Shown piece by piece: positions 44,900 through 56,010 of a DNA stretch of 64,000 nucleotides. Position 1 is the first letter of the stretch. The number at the start of each line of letters is the position of its first letter. The translations under genes and the position numbers were made by a program. The notes below the pieces were generated by a model. It was not told the origin of the DNA, made no database searches, and was given only the letters and a program-made list of their open reading frames with translations. Source of the stretch: Eleusine coracana subsp. coracana (taxonomy: Eukaryota; Streptophyta; Magnoliopsida; Poales; Poaceae); assembly GCA_032690845.1 (NCBI GenBank), contig CM064432.1:57534071-57598070 (forward strand), written 5' to 3'.

Positions 44900-46669
44900 A
44901 TGAGGTTTGGGAATATAAATGGACTGCGATGCAAGCAGCTTAAGCTTGTCGTTCTTGCTTTCTTCGTGGTGTTTCTTCTCTGGAAATGGGAGAAAGGCAC
45001 ATACTACAACGCGGAAGTTCTCCAACCAGATTCATTGGTTTTGACTCAGCCAGGTCATCTTGAGAGTACATAACTATCTCTCTTATTTCTTTGGTACCAG
45101 ATCTATCTCTATTCTAATTTTCACTGTAACTTCTGCAGCTAACTCAAAGTTTGTAGATCAGCATACATCCTCAGAAGAAGACTTTCCGAGTGCAGAACCA
45201 TTCCCTCAATCAGTAGTTAAAGTAGAAAAGCAAGCTACTGGTGCACCGCCACCATTGTCTATGATAGGCTATTCTGTCGATGTTGCAGATGACAATGAAA
45301 TACTGCCTTCCGAGAAGAAAGGTAATTATTTATAATATATGACGAGGAACCATGAATTTATTTCTTCTGTGAGCATGCGAGTGTACTTGTTTTGTTCATT
45401 GGCTTGTTCCTCCTAACTTGTTTGTGTACACTAGTCCGGTAGATTGTTTCAGTCTAATTCCACATAAAGTTAGCACAACAGTTACCTGGATTTCAACTTC
45501 TCTCTGATATTGGCTGCATCTATCTTACAGAATGTAACTACAGGAATGGAAAGTGGGTTTCTGACAACCGCAGACCACTATACTCTGGTTTTGACTGTAA
45601 ACAGTGGCTTTCAGAGAGTTGGTCCTGCAGACTAACCCAGCGCACAGACTTCGCATACGAGAAATTTAGATGGCAGCCTGAAGCTTGTGAGATGCCAGAG
45701 TTTGAAGCCTCTCAGTTCTTGAAGAGGTACTTGGTCATAGCCAGTCCAGGATTAATTTGGAGATAGCATAAACTACACTCATTTGCCTGATAGTATATGT
45801 TTTGAGTCAATAGGCAAATACTAATTTGCACATATATCAGAATGCAGGATAAAACCATTGCTTACGTGGGTGATTCGTTAGGGAGACAGATGTTTCAGTC
45901 AATGATGTGTATGGTAACTGGTGGGAAGCACAGCCCAGATGTACAAGATGTTGGTGCGGAATATGGATTTATTTTAGCACCCGGTGCAAAAAGACCAGAT
46001 GGCTGGGCTTACCGATTTCCAAACACCAATACAACCATTTTATACCACTGGTCGTCGACGCTTTGTTATTTGGAGCCTCTGAATCCATCGGATCGGAGAA
46101 CGAGTTATGCTATGCACCTCGACCGTCCACCTGCTTTTCTGAAGAATAATCTTCACAGGTTCGACGTTCTAGTGCTGAACACTGGTCACCATTGGAACCG
46201 AGGGAAACTAAGGGCAAATAAGTGGGAGATGTATGTTGGTGGGGCACCAAACAATGACAAGAACACTGCTGTCATCTGGAAGGCCAAAAATTTCACCATC
46301 CACAGTGTCATCAAGTGGTTGGATGCCCAACTTCCTGACCACCCCCAGCTGAAGGTGTTCTATAGATCAATATCACCCCGGCACTTCTTCAACGGGGATT
46401 GGAACACTGGCGGCCGCTGTGACAACACAAATCCTTTGGCAAAGGGAAGCGGGATTCATCTGAACCATTCTGAAGACGCTGAGGCAGAGGGTGCTGTGAG
46501 GGGAACCAGGATCAAGCTCTTGGATATAACAGGTCTGTCACAACTGAGGGATGAAGGACATATATCACGGTACAGTATTAAAGCCACGCCAGGGGTTCAA
46601 GATTGCTTGCACTGGTGCCTTCCGGGCGTACCAGATACGTGGAATGAGATCCTTGCAGCCCAGATATAA
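44900..46669 (+). CDS. TBL family protein (trichome birefringence-like O-acetyltransferase)
   Basis: Exons 44900-45053, 45139-45321, 45531-45726 and 45841-46669, with consistent phases, giving 453 residues. The N-terminus has a signal-anchor helix (LKLVVLAFFVVFLLWKW, about residues 14-30), as expected for a Golgi type II protein. A low-complexity stem follows, then the TBL domain opening ECNYRNGKWVSDNRRPLYSG, the DUF231/PMR5 region with the catalytic GDS motif (YVGDSLGRQ, near 187-190) and the DCLHW motif (near 432-436). TBL proteins add O-acetyl groups to wall polysaccharides such as xylan, and the Ser-His-Asp triad is intact. Which polysaccharide this one modifies cannot be read from sequence. 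The subgroup looks closest to Arabidopsis TBL14-16 (from memory, uncertain). Confidence 0.9.
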
Positions 46670-48997
46670 TTGGGCAAAGAGCAAGTTGTTGAACAAGTGT
46701 GTTCAGGTCTTATATACGGTGATTAGAAATTAACCTATACTGCAGAGTTTTTGTTCTGCTGATGGGAAACACCAAGCAGCAGTAGATTCATTCGGAAGGA
46801 TACTTTGTTGTAACTATTATAGGCCTTTTTTGTTGTGTAACACGATTTATTTGCTTATATTGTGCATGTTAGCAGCGTGTATTTTGATAGTCATTACCAA
46901 ATCAAGGTTTGAAGAGTAAAAATTGTTTGAGAGAGGTGGGCAAACATGCTGGTGTATGTTACTGTGATCCTGTGGGAAACTCTTCGGAAAATATGCAAAT
47001 CTGGGGTCCGTTGTTTCGACTATCGTCTCCAGCTTGTTCAGTCTGTCTGGTTCGTTCCACTGCATTCTGTTTCCCTTCCAAAAGGCTTGGTGCAGCTGAA
47101 ATATCAGATGTTGAGCAATCATGGATGACCCATACGGAGCTGAATTTTCGGTGCTCCTGGTCCTCTTCCAGACTTGATTAAACAAAATGAGGTCCAGAGT
47201 TCCAGGGACATTCACGTGCAAAGCGCAAGTACAATTACCTGCTGGGCACTCCATTAATCTTGTTACTTTACGATAAGCAACGAGTATCGAGATCTCTCCT
47301 ATTACAAAATTGCTGTCGCACGACGATCAATGCACCGACCATGCTTTGCCCCAGGGGTTTATCAGGTACGCAATCAACTAGTGGCAGAAAAACTACTCAT
47401 TTCATCCGCGTGTTCAGGGCAGGGCTTCCGGGCGATGCGTTTTTTCCCCTTCGCGTGCCACCGTGAATTCACAGCCGCAAGTGACGTTTCGGGAGCGTTG
47501 AGCACGTCTTCGTGCCCTGTTCCGTTCGGACACGGCAGCCACCGTTGTCCGTTGCCTTGCACCATCGATGGCCATGGAAGCAACAGAGAAAGACGTCCAT
47601 CGTACGGTTTGACAGGTTTTGAGTGTGCTGAAGGCGCCGGAAGGCGAACGATCATGACAGCGCATCGTGTATAAACCTTTCGTTTCTAGAAGGAGCGCAG
47701 GAGAGATCAATTATTAGCTCGCGGTCCCGGTGGATCTTATCTAATCCGGGGTGATGATTTAGGCAGCCGATGACACATTTGTCAAAAGAGAACGATTAAT
47801 GTGATCCTGACTACTGTACCACGGCCGTGCTTAGATTATCGAATCATAACACTCGGCGACGTCGAAATCACAATTCTCAGCCACTGGAGTCAGCGTAGAT
47901 CTTGCTCTCTGCAGGTTCACGCCTGTTTCAACTCGAGACAACGATCCGTATGGCCCTGCGCAGCGCACCGACGCAGACCTCGACGTGCCGCTCCGCGCGC
48001 GCGCGCGACGTGGCGGCGGGGCGGCCGCGCCGGCTCCCGCAACGCCGGGGGCGGGACGCGCGTCGCGGCGGCGTGTGCGGGCTCGTGCCAGCGACCGCCT
48101 ACGGCACGTTCCGTAACTGACGGGACGGTGAACTGGCGTTAATTTACCCGCCCGATTTTGCCGTCACTCCATCCTCAATCATCCTATTTTCGCCTGCCGT
48201 TCCGGCATTACCCTTCCCGGTTCCGTGCTCAATGTGCTGCCGTGCCGACGCATCATCATCACGCCGAGCTGTTCCTCCCTGCGTGTGTGGTGACACTGAC
48301 ACACGGACATGATCCATCAGCAAACCTCTTCTGCGATCTTGTGCTCTGTAGCTCACTAGCTGCATCTAGTTATTAATGGCGAGATGATGATAAACGATGA
48401 GTCTCGTCAGTCTCGTCAGCGGCGCCGAATAAGCCGCGGATTAGATTACCATGTCGTGCTACGAAGCGGCAGATCTCATCCGGATACAAAAAAGAGTCCG
48501 AGAAAGGAGTCCGAACCGGATGAGGTAAAATACGCTGAAATCCGGCTAGATTCTTCGCTGGCAGGGGCAGTCTCGTCATTACGGTCCCCCGCGGCTATTG
48601 TTGGCGTGGAGGCCCCCGTCCCCAGATTCTTCTGCTCACGCCCCCGAAATCCACAACCTCACAAACCACGCAACGGAGGCGACCCACAAAAAACACGCGC
48701 AGGAGGAAGCTCGAGGCGCCCCCTCCTCTTAATCCCGCGAATCCGCGGGGTTAATCTCGCTACGGCTGAGTATTATAGCCGAATTCGTGCTCGGATGCTT
48801 CGATTGCCTGCGGCGTCGCGGCTTCGGTCCAGTTGATTAGCTTGGTTCGATTCTTGTGAGCTCGTCGGATTTGGGACGGGAAACCGAGTTTCGCTTCGTC
48901 GGTGGAGAAGGATTCGGTTGATTAGAGCTCGGAATTGCTGGTTGGAGCAGTTTGATTTGGTACTGGAGACTAGGCTGCTCGGCTTCCAGCGGCGACC
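46670..48997. other. Intergenic, 3' UTR of TBL and promoter of RSH
   Basis: 46670-46900 is the TBL 3' UTR. 47930-48140 is very CpG-rich (a GCGCGCGC run near 47995), which may be a promoter CpG island. 48590-48990 is the GC-rich upstream region and leader of the RSH gene, with a weak TATA-like TATTATAG at 48771. No other coding sequence supported. Confidence 0.4.
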
Positions 48998-51900
48998 ATG
49001 TCCGTGCCGGCGATAGCCGTGTACACCAGCCCGCCGGGCGCCGTCTACGCGCCGCCGGAGCACGAACCGAGCCCCCGCGGCTCGACGCCGTGCGCCGCCG
49101 CGGCGTCCCCGTCGCCGGGGGGCAGCTCCCACCGCCACCACGCGGCCGTCGCCGGCGGCCTGTCGTGCCTGTTCTCGTCCCCGTCCGCGGCCCCGCGCGC
49201 CACGGCGCACGACGAGCTCGGCGCGCTCTGGCACGACAGATCCGACGAGGCCTCTATCGGCGGGAGTGGTTACTCCTGTCCGCAGTCGTCATCGCCGTCG
49301 CCGTTCAAGCTGCGGGACCACTTCCACCGGAGTCCCGTGCCGCTGTTCCACAGCCCGGCCTCCTCGCCGGCGTCCAGGAGCCCCTCCGTCTCCTGGCTCG
49401 CCGGACGCGAGCGGGAGCGGCTCTTCTCCAGCATCGTGCGGAACGCGCTTGGCTCCTGCATTGACTACGCGCCGGTCACCAGCCTGCCGCTGGGCGTTGC
49501 CGCGGCTGCAGGTGTCGACGCCGCCGAGCTGGCGTTCGAGCTCGACGAGAATCTCTCCGAGGCAGAGCCGTCCTGCGAACCGTACGCCCGTGACCTCCTC
49601 GCCGGCGCCCAATCTCGCCACCGCATCTTCCGTGATGAGCTCGTCCTCAAGGCCTTTTTCGAAGCCGAGCGAGCACACCGTGGCCAGGTAAAATCCAATC
49701 CCCAAGGTTTTACTCCAAATTCAAGTCTTTATTTCTTTCTTCTTTTCTCTAAACTAACTTGAGCTGTTGAAGTCTAAAAAAAAAAGTTGAGTTGCTAAAT
49801 CTTTCTGGTTTGATTTTGTGTGATCAGAAGCGGGCGAGTGGTGAACCGTACTTGCACCATTGTGTGGAAACTGCTGTGCTTCTAGCTAAGATAGGCGCGA
49901 GCGCAACTGTCGTCTCCGCTGGCCTTCTTCATGACACAATTGATGATTCGTTCATGGACTACGATGATATCTTCCAGATGTTTGGTGCCGGCGTGGCTGA
50001 TCTTGTTGAAGGGGTAAGTGTTTGCTTACTCCATCTTGATCATTTTTTTATTTTTGAGGATTGAGAAACTTCCCTTGTAGCTTACAATTCAAAGTATCTA
50101 GAATGGATTAGCTGTTAATTAGTCAAACTATCTAGAATATCCTGATTGGTTTTTAAAGTCAATGGACTATGTGCTTCTTTTTGCGGATAGCTTTACTGCT
50201 ATGTAGACAAAATGTCTTGATCTCAGAAGGTTCTATGCTGAGCCACTAATTGGTTTGTTAGTGGTAAGAATTCATTATTAGCCTACCCCAACTTGCTTGG
50301 GATAAAAAGGCTTTGTTGTTGTTGTTGTAGTGGTAAGAATTCATTATGATGAAGTTTCTTAGTCACCAAGTTGGACTTGTCCATTCGTTATGCTTTTTCT
50401 GAACTATAATATTATTTGTTTGAGTATAAAAACTAGGAACATTTTCAGAACAGATAGGGGAATTTCTGCCTGTTTCATGTGCTTAACATTCTTTTTATGT
50501 CTGTTGTGCAGTCTCCTAAACTTTTCATCAATAATAACAGAATGTGGTTTATGTATAAAACTGAAAACATTAGCTTTTTATGTCTGTTGTGCAGTCTCCT
50601 AAACTTTTCATCAATAATAACAGAATGTGGTTTATGTATAAAAGTGAAAACATTAGCCAAAGCATGGAACGGTCTCTTTCCTTATCCCTGTTTGTCATAA
50701 TATTGATTTTTCTGTTGTACATGTTATTCATAATTTTTTTAATGCTCTTATGAAATATGAATACATAACATGGTCCGTACCATCTTTGCTGTAGTGTTGA
50801 TTACATCTACTTCCTAAATGTTGTGTTGCTAGTGCAAGCTCATGAGTTCAATTTGTTTGTTCAGGTCTCCAAGTTGAGCCATTTGAGCAAACTTGCTAGG
50901 GACAACAATACTGCTAGTAGGACTGTTGAAGCAGATCGCTTGCACACAATGTTCCTTGCAATGGCTGATGCGCGGGCTGTTCTGATAAAACTAGCTGATC
51001 GTCTGCACAACATGAAGACTATAGAAGCTTTGCCTTTGGTTAAACAACAAAGGTTCGCTAAAGAGACAATGGAAATATTTGTGCCATTGGCCAACCGATT
51101 AGGAATTGCTACATGGAAAGACCAGCTGGAAAATATTTGCTTCAAACATTTGAACCCAGGGGAACACAAGGAGCTTTCCTCTAAACTTGCAATGTCTTTT
51201 GACGAAGCACTGCTCACTTCTACTCTAGATGAACTAGATAAAGGTCTCAGAGATGTAGGTATTTCATATCACAGTCTTTCCGGGAGGCACAAGAGCCTGT
51301 ACAGTATATACTCCAAGATGATAAAGTATGCTAGAGTTCTTTTTGTTTACATGTTCAGCAGTTCAGTAAAATGGTTACAGTTGTCATTTCATTACCAACT
51401 GTTGACCTTGCTTGTGATTTGACAGGAAAAACTTAACTATGGATGACGTCCATGACATCCATGGTCTGCGGCTTGTGGTTGAAACAGAGCAAGATTGTTA
51501 TCGAGCACTCGACGTCGTCCACAAACTGTGGCCTCGAGTTTCTGGAAGATTTAAAGACTATATATCGCATCCCAAGATGAATGGGTACATAAAACAAAAA
51601 TAGGATCAACTTTTTTATATGTATTTCTTAAAATAGTCTACTGAATCGATGCAATTTGCTACTTGCAGTTATCGATCACTGCACACTGTCATCATGTGTG
51701 AGGGTGTTCATCCATTTGAAATCCAGATCCGAACAAAGGAAATGCATCTACAGGCAGAATATGGATTTGCTGCGCACTGGAGATACAAAGAAGGTGGCAG
51801 CATGCACACCTTTGTACTACAAATGGTGGAATGGGCAAGGTGGGTGCTGAATTGGCAATGTGAGGCATTAAGCAAAGAACAGCCCTCGGCTTTAGGCAAC

Positions 51901-52416
51901 TCTGTTGGCATTAGGCCACCATGTCCCTTTCCTCAGCATTCGGAGGGTTGCCCTTATTCTTACAGCCGGCAGTGCAACCATGAAGGCCCCATATTTGTTA
52001 TCATGCTTGAACATGATAAGGTAGGTCACATCTCTTTATTTCATTCCTACTTATAACTGACAATAGCATAATCCTGTGGAAGCAAAGTTTTCACCGCTTT
52101 GTTTGTCTGACAAATTGCATTTGTGACCCAGATGTCTGTTCAAGAGCTTCCAGCCAACTCGACTGTATCTGATCTAATGGAGCGAGTTGGGGCCAATAGT
52201 CCTAGATGCAGCCCTTACAGCTTCCCACTGAAAGAGGAGCTGAGACCAAGAGTCAACCACAAGCCGATAAACGATCCGAACCGGAAGCTCTCCATGGGTG
52301 ACGTGGTAGAGCTAACGCCTGCCCTCCCACACGAGTCGCTGACCGAGTACCGGGAGGAGATCCAGCGTATGTATGAGCGGGGCGGATTCGCCCTCGCCAC
52401 CACCCCGAGAAGCTGA
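48998..52416 (+). CDS. RSH: RelA/SpoT homologue, RSH2/3 type (plastid ppGpp enzyme)
   Basis: Exons 48998-49687, 49828-50013, 50865-51325, 51426-51584, 51669-52020 and 52132-52416, with consistent phases, giving 710 residues. The N-terminal 200 residues are Ser/Pro/Ala-rich with a chloroplast transit peptide character. The HD hydrolase domain has the signature HDTIDD (about 265-270) and LADRLHNMKTIEAL. The synthetase domain follows: HKSLYSIYSKMIK, GLRLVVETEQDCY, GYRSLHTVIMCEG and EIQIRTKEMH. The last exon gives a TGS-like segment (ELPANSTVSDLMERV...GDVVELTPALP). These enzymes make and remove ppGpp in plastids during stress. Both catalytic domains look complete. No ACT domain is visible, which suits RSH2/3 rather than RSH1. 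The second intron holds a SINE remnant and an 83-bp duplication. Confidence 0.92.
50279..50327 (+). mobile_element. 5'-truncated SINE remnant (AU-SINE-like) in RSH intron 2
   Basis: A 49-bp remnant, beginning TAGCCTACCCCAACTTGCTT and ending in a TTG microsatellite, is flanked by perfect 20-bp direct repeats (50259-50278 and 50328-50347). The CTTTGTTGTTGTTG tail is typical of the grass Au-SINE family (from memory). The perfect flanks show that it is a recent retroposition. Confidence 0.75.
50491..50656. repeat. 83-bp tandem duplication in RSH intron 2
   Basis: 50491-50573 and 50574-50656 are identical but for one base (ACTG/AGTG). Each copy contains a TGTGCAG splice-acceptor-like sequence. 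Confidence 0.95.
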
Positions 52417-53774
52417 TGACCACACAGCCTTGTTAACATGCTGTTGTACAATACCCTGTAAATATGAACTAATTCTGGCAGCAGAGAAAGTCCAAACAAA
52501 CAATCCCATCTGAATTGTTAAAGGTGTGGTCAAGGACGCTGCTGCGTGTAAATCTTTACAAGTTGATCCAGTTCGCCTCAGATCCTCCGAGATTGAACGG
52601 GATGTTCAGGAATTTGATGTGCCCATTGTCCTCGTGTCTCGCTCACTTTCGTGCTGCAACTGGCGTCTTTGGACATGTCCTCAAAACATGGCTGGTACAT
52701 TGGGTTGGCTGGCATGGTTGTGAATCTGTGACCATCTGTTTTGGCTGGCACGTGTGTGCTTATGCATTTGGAGCCTGCTGTCCATGCGTGTACTCTGTGG
52801 ACAAAGATGAATATTCTGCATGATTTCTGTGGAATACTCTGGGCGCCGTTTCCTCTCTGGTTGTTTTCGTCGGACAAACTTGTGCGTATTCAGCAGTTGG
52901 TGGATGAACCTAGGATTGTTGGTTCTTCTGGAGGTGACAGCTCTCGGTGTCAGCTTGTGGACAGGAGGTACGATCTTCAAACAAGGAAACCTCTGAACGT
53001 TTCTGCTGAAGAAACGACTCGAAGCCATCAAATGTATGCAGGTGCCATGCGGCCATACACCATACCGCTATAATGTTCATTTTCATGCAGATTGTGTCCT
53101 CCATTTGTTCTGTCCTTCATTCACTGAACCGATCGGTGACGGAATGTTAGTCCCTGTTGAGTTTGTTCCTCAAAGTACAGCTCTGCAAATTCCTCCCTAA
53201 TTCGTGGTAGCATTCCTTGTTCTAGAGAAAGAGCATTCATCACACAAACGAAAAACGATTCGAGCCCCTTTTGAGCTTGTAGTTTTTTTTGGTCGTAATG
53301 GTTTCTTCACTTCTTGTACACAAGTCCACTCACCGATCTGCAACGTCGCAGCTGAATACAAAGGCTCTTGTGCTAACAAACCTGTAAAAGGATGATTCGG
53401 ACACAAGATGAATCCTTTGAACATGGAAAGAGAATTGTTTAACAGTGGGAAATATTTGAAGAATCAGGGTATCCTTTGTTATGGAAATTAAGCCGAGGCG
53501 GAGGCCTTCTCTCAACGCCATACCCACCGCATGGTGCATGCTCCTGCTTCTTGTAAGCCTTGAGGAACGCCGTTGCATCCTAGTACGTCATCTCCGGAGA
53601 CACCGCAAGAAAAGAACCACTGGGACCGCCTAGCCGCCCTGATGAAGAATCAGCTGCCATTCCAGTTCCACTGGGTTTTGTACGAACCACCTCTACGCTG
53701 TTCCACCGGAAATCTGCAGTCCCACGGTCTGCACTCTTCAATCGCACTTTCTAGGTTGTCCGGTGAGAGAAAAC
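52417..53774. other. 3' flank of RSH, no further supported gene
   Basis: 52417-52560 is probably the RSH 3' UTR. About 53480-53770 has moderately GC-rich frames on both strands, some protein-like, but no domain or splice pattern supports a gene. Confidence 0.4.
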
Positions 53775-54210
53775 TGTTGGAATAATGATCTGTGAATAAA
53801 ACAGTAAAAGAAAAGTCAGAAATCAAGAAAATGAAAATCCACAGAATTCATATGTAAATACATGGTTTGAATTCGATTTAAAACTATGGGTATGATTTTC
53901 AGTGGTTTTGACTCAAATCAGAACCATTTGAACTTTGATGGGTTTTGCCCTGATCGGTGGGCAACAACCGACTTTTCTAGTGTCGGTTCCCGCTCTGTGG
54001 AATAGGAATAAAAGGAGAGCGCTGGTTTATGCAAAGAATAAGAATTTCAAGCCCTCCTCCAAAAACGCAATCCGATCTGCTATCCTATTCAGAATAGAGG
54101 GAAGAACCAGATCACATCCATCAATATTTGAGAATTTGATGGTTTTAGAATTCATAAAAGGTAACCATGTGATTCAAATTGATCATAGTTGGTCCTAAAA
54201 TGTTTTAACA
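53775..54210 (+). repeat. 5' LTR of the decayed LTR element
   Basis: Starts TGTTGGAATAATGATC and ends GTTTTAACA. It matches 59156-59593. Confidence 0.9.
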
Positions 54211-54509
54211 GTGACATCAGAACCGATTCTAGTTTTCAACTGAATCCATTCATGCCCAACTATATGTCTATGTGCCCAATTTCTTATGATTTATGCTACT
54301 CATGTTTCTGCTTTACTGTTCGAGCTAATGATTAAGTATCATGTCATGTTTATGCAAATTGATGAAGACTAAAAGCCTAGGGTTTCGGATTTATGCACAT
54401 CTGCATGAAGAAGAAGGGGAATTACAGACAAAATGAATTAATCCCTAAAGAAATTCCCGAATTGATGAGCCTAAACTCTAGTAGTTGATGAAATCCCCAC
54501 AAAATCCCC

Positions 54510-55140
54510 GAAAATGATGAACCCGAACCCTAAAAGAAATGAGGGCGGTGGGTTACCTAATGGAGAAGATGGCCGCTTCCGTCACCGTCGTGTTCGCCGG
54601 CGACCTCGTGGCCATCTCCTACCACTACCCACCGTGCAAGCCCGTGTGCGAGGCCTCTGGCTTACGGATCACGACGCAGTATGCCATGGCCGTTATCGCC
54701 GTTGTCCCGACCCGGGTGAAGATGCCGCAGCTGGAAGCTCGCCAGGCGCTGGTGGATCTGGATCCATCGCGCGTGTGCGTGCATCGCTAGCAGGGAGGTG
54801 GCACCGATGAGCTCACCACCGGTGGACTTAGATCCACCGTGCGCGTCTGCGGGCCACCAGCGGAGATGGGCACCGACAAGCACCGCTCGACGGAACCGCG
54901 CGCTGGCCAAAGCTGCACGCGAGATCCGGCAAGAGGAGCTCACCAGCGCCGTGGCCCTCGACCGCTCTCGCTCTCTCTCCCGGTCGTTGCCGCGCCGCTG
55001 CTGAGAGGAGAAGAGAGTGGGAAAGGGAGAGAAAATGATTTAGGGTTCGCGGGCGCAAGGGTGAGCAAGACTTTTGTTCCCCGCCAAACGTATCACAACC
55101 GTCGGATCCAGATCAACGGATGAGGGGAAGTGGCGGCGTT
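54510..55140 (+). other. GC-rich insert within the LTR element
   Basis: A 600-bp GC-rich block in otherwise AT-rich element DNA, with frames from an ATG at about 54560 (MEKMAASVTVVFAGDLVAIS). No domain. It could be captured genomic sequence. Confidence 0.45.
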
Positions 55141-55639
55141 TGCTAGGCCAGACGGACCACGCGGGCGCATGACTTTCCTAGCCCAGGCCCAGGTAGCTGG
55201 GCTACAGGCCCATGTGGGGAGCGCGGGGGAGTTAGGTGGGCCGAAAGCAAAGAAGGCCAACTTGGTTGGCTGTGGCCTAGTATGAATAGTAAATTTCTAT
55301 TTTTTCCCCTACGAAATTAATGATTATGGGCTGGAATGTAATGGGCCACTAATGTTTTATGGGCCAATTTTTTTGAAATTTAGAATTAAATAAGTTAAAT
55401 TACAAATGGGCCTATTTTAAAGTTTTTGATAAGATTTATGTTTTTCTAAAGGCTGATAAAATCAGCATTTAAGTTTAATTTTAAATCAAACTTTTTAATA
55501 GTAATTATAATTATTAGGCATAATAGTTGGGCAATTTTATTGTTATTTGGTTCTTCCTAAATATTTAACGTTTCCACTGTATTTCATAATTTTATTAAGA
55601 ATATTTTTATGCCTCATTTTGAAGTGTAAAATTTATTCA

Positions 55640-56010
55640 TTTTTCTGGCAAAAGCTGATTAATGGATAATTTTTACAAATTTTATTTTTCCCGTTCATTT
55701 CTGGCCAAATCTGATATGAACTGGAATAATAAAAGAAGTTTTTGAGGTATATATTAAAAGGTGTGATACTTATCCGTTATTCTGGCCAAAGCTGATTAAT
55801 GGATAATTTTTACAGACTTTTATTTTTCTGATCCATTTCTGGCCAAAGCTGAAGTGGGTTAGATAAATAAAAGAATGATAATAGAAGCATATTTTTAATG
55901 TGTGAATTTTATTCACTCTTCTGGCCAAAGCTGATGAGAGGATAATTTTCGCAAAATTTTATTGATCCTATTCAATTCTAGCCAAAGCTGATTTGGGTTT
56001 GATCGATAAA
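55640..56010. repeat. Three tandem repeats of about 125 bp inside the LTR element
   Basis: CTGGCCAAAGCTGAT...GGATAATTTT...TTCTGGCCAAA...AATAAAAGAA recurs three times between about 55640 and 56010, with some drift. Confidence 0.75.

Noticed and set aside
47902..48142. Arg/Ala-rich frames in the CpG-rich block upstream of RSH
   Set aside because: Composition-driven. Best read as a promoter CpG island.
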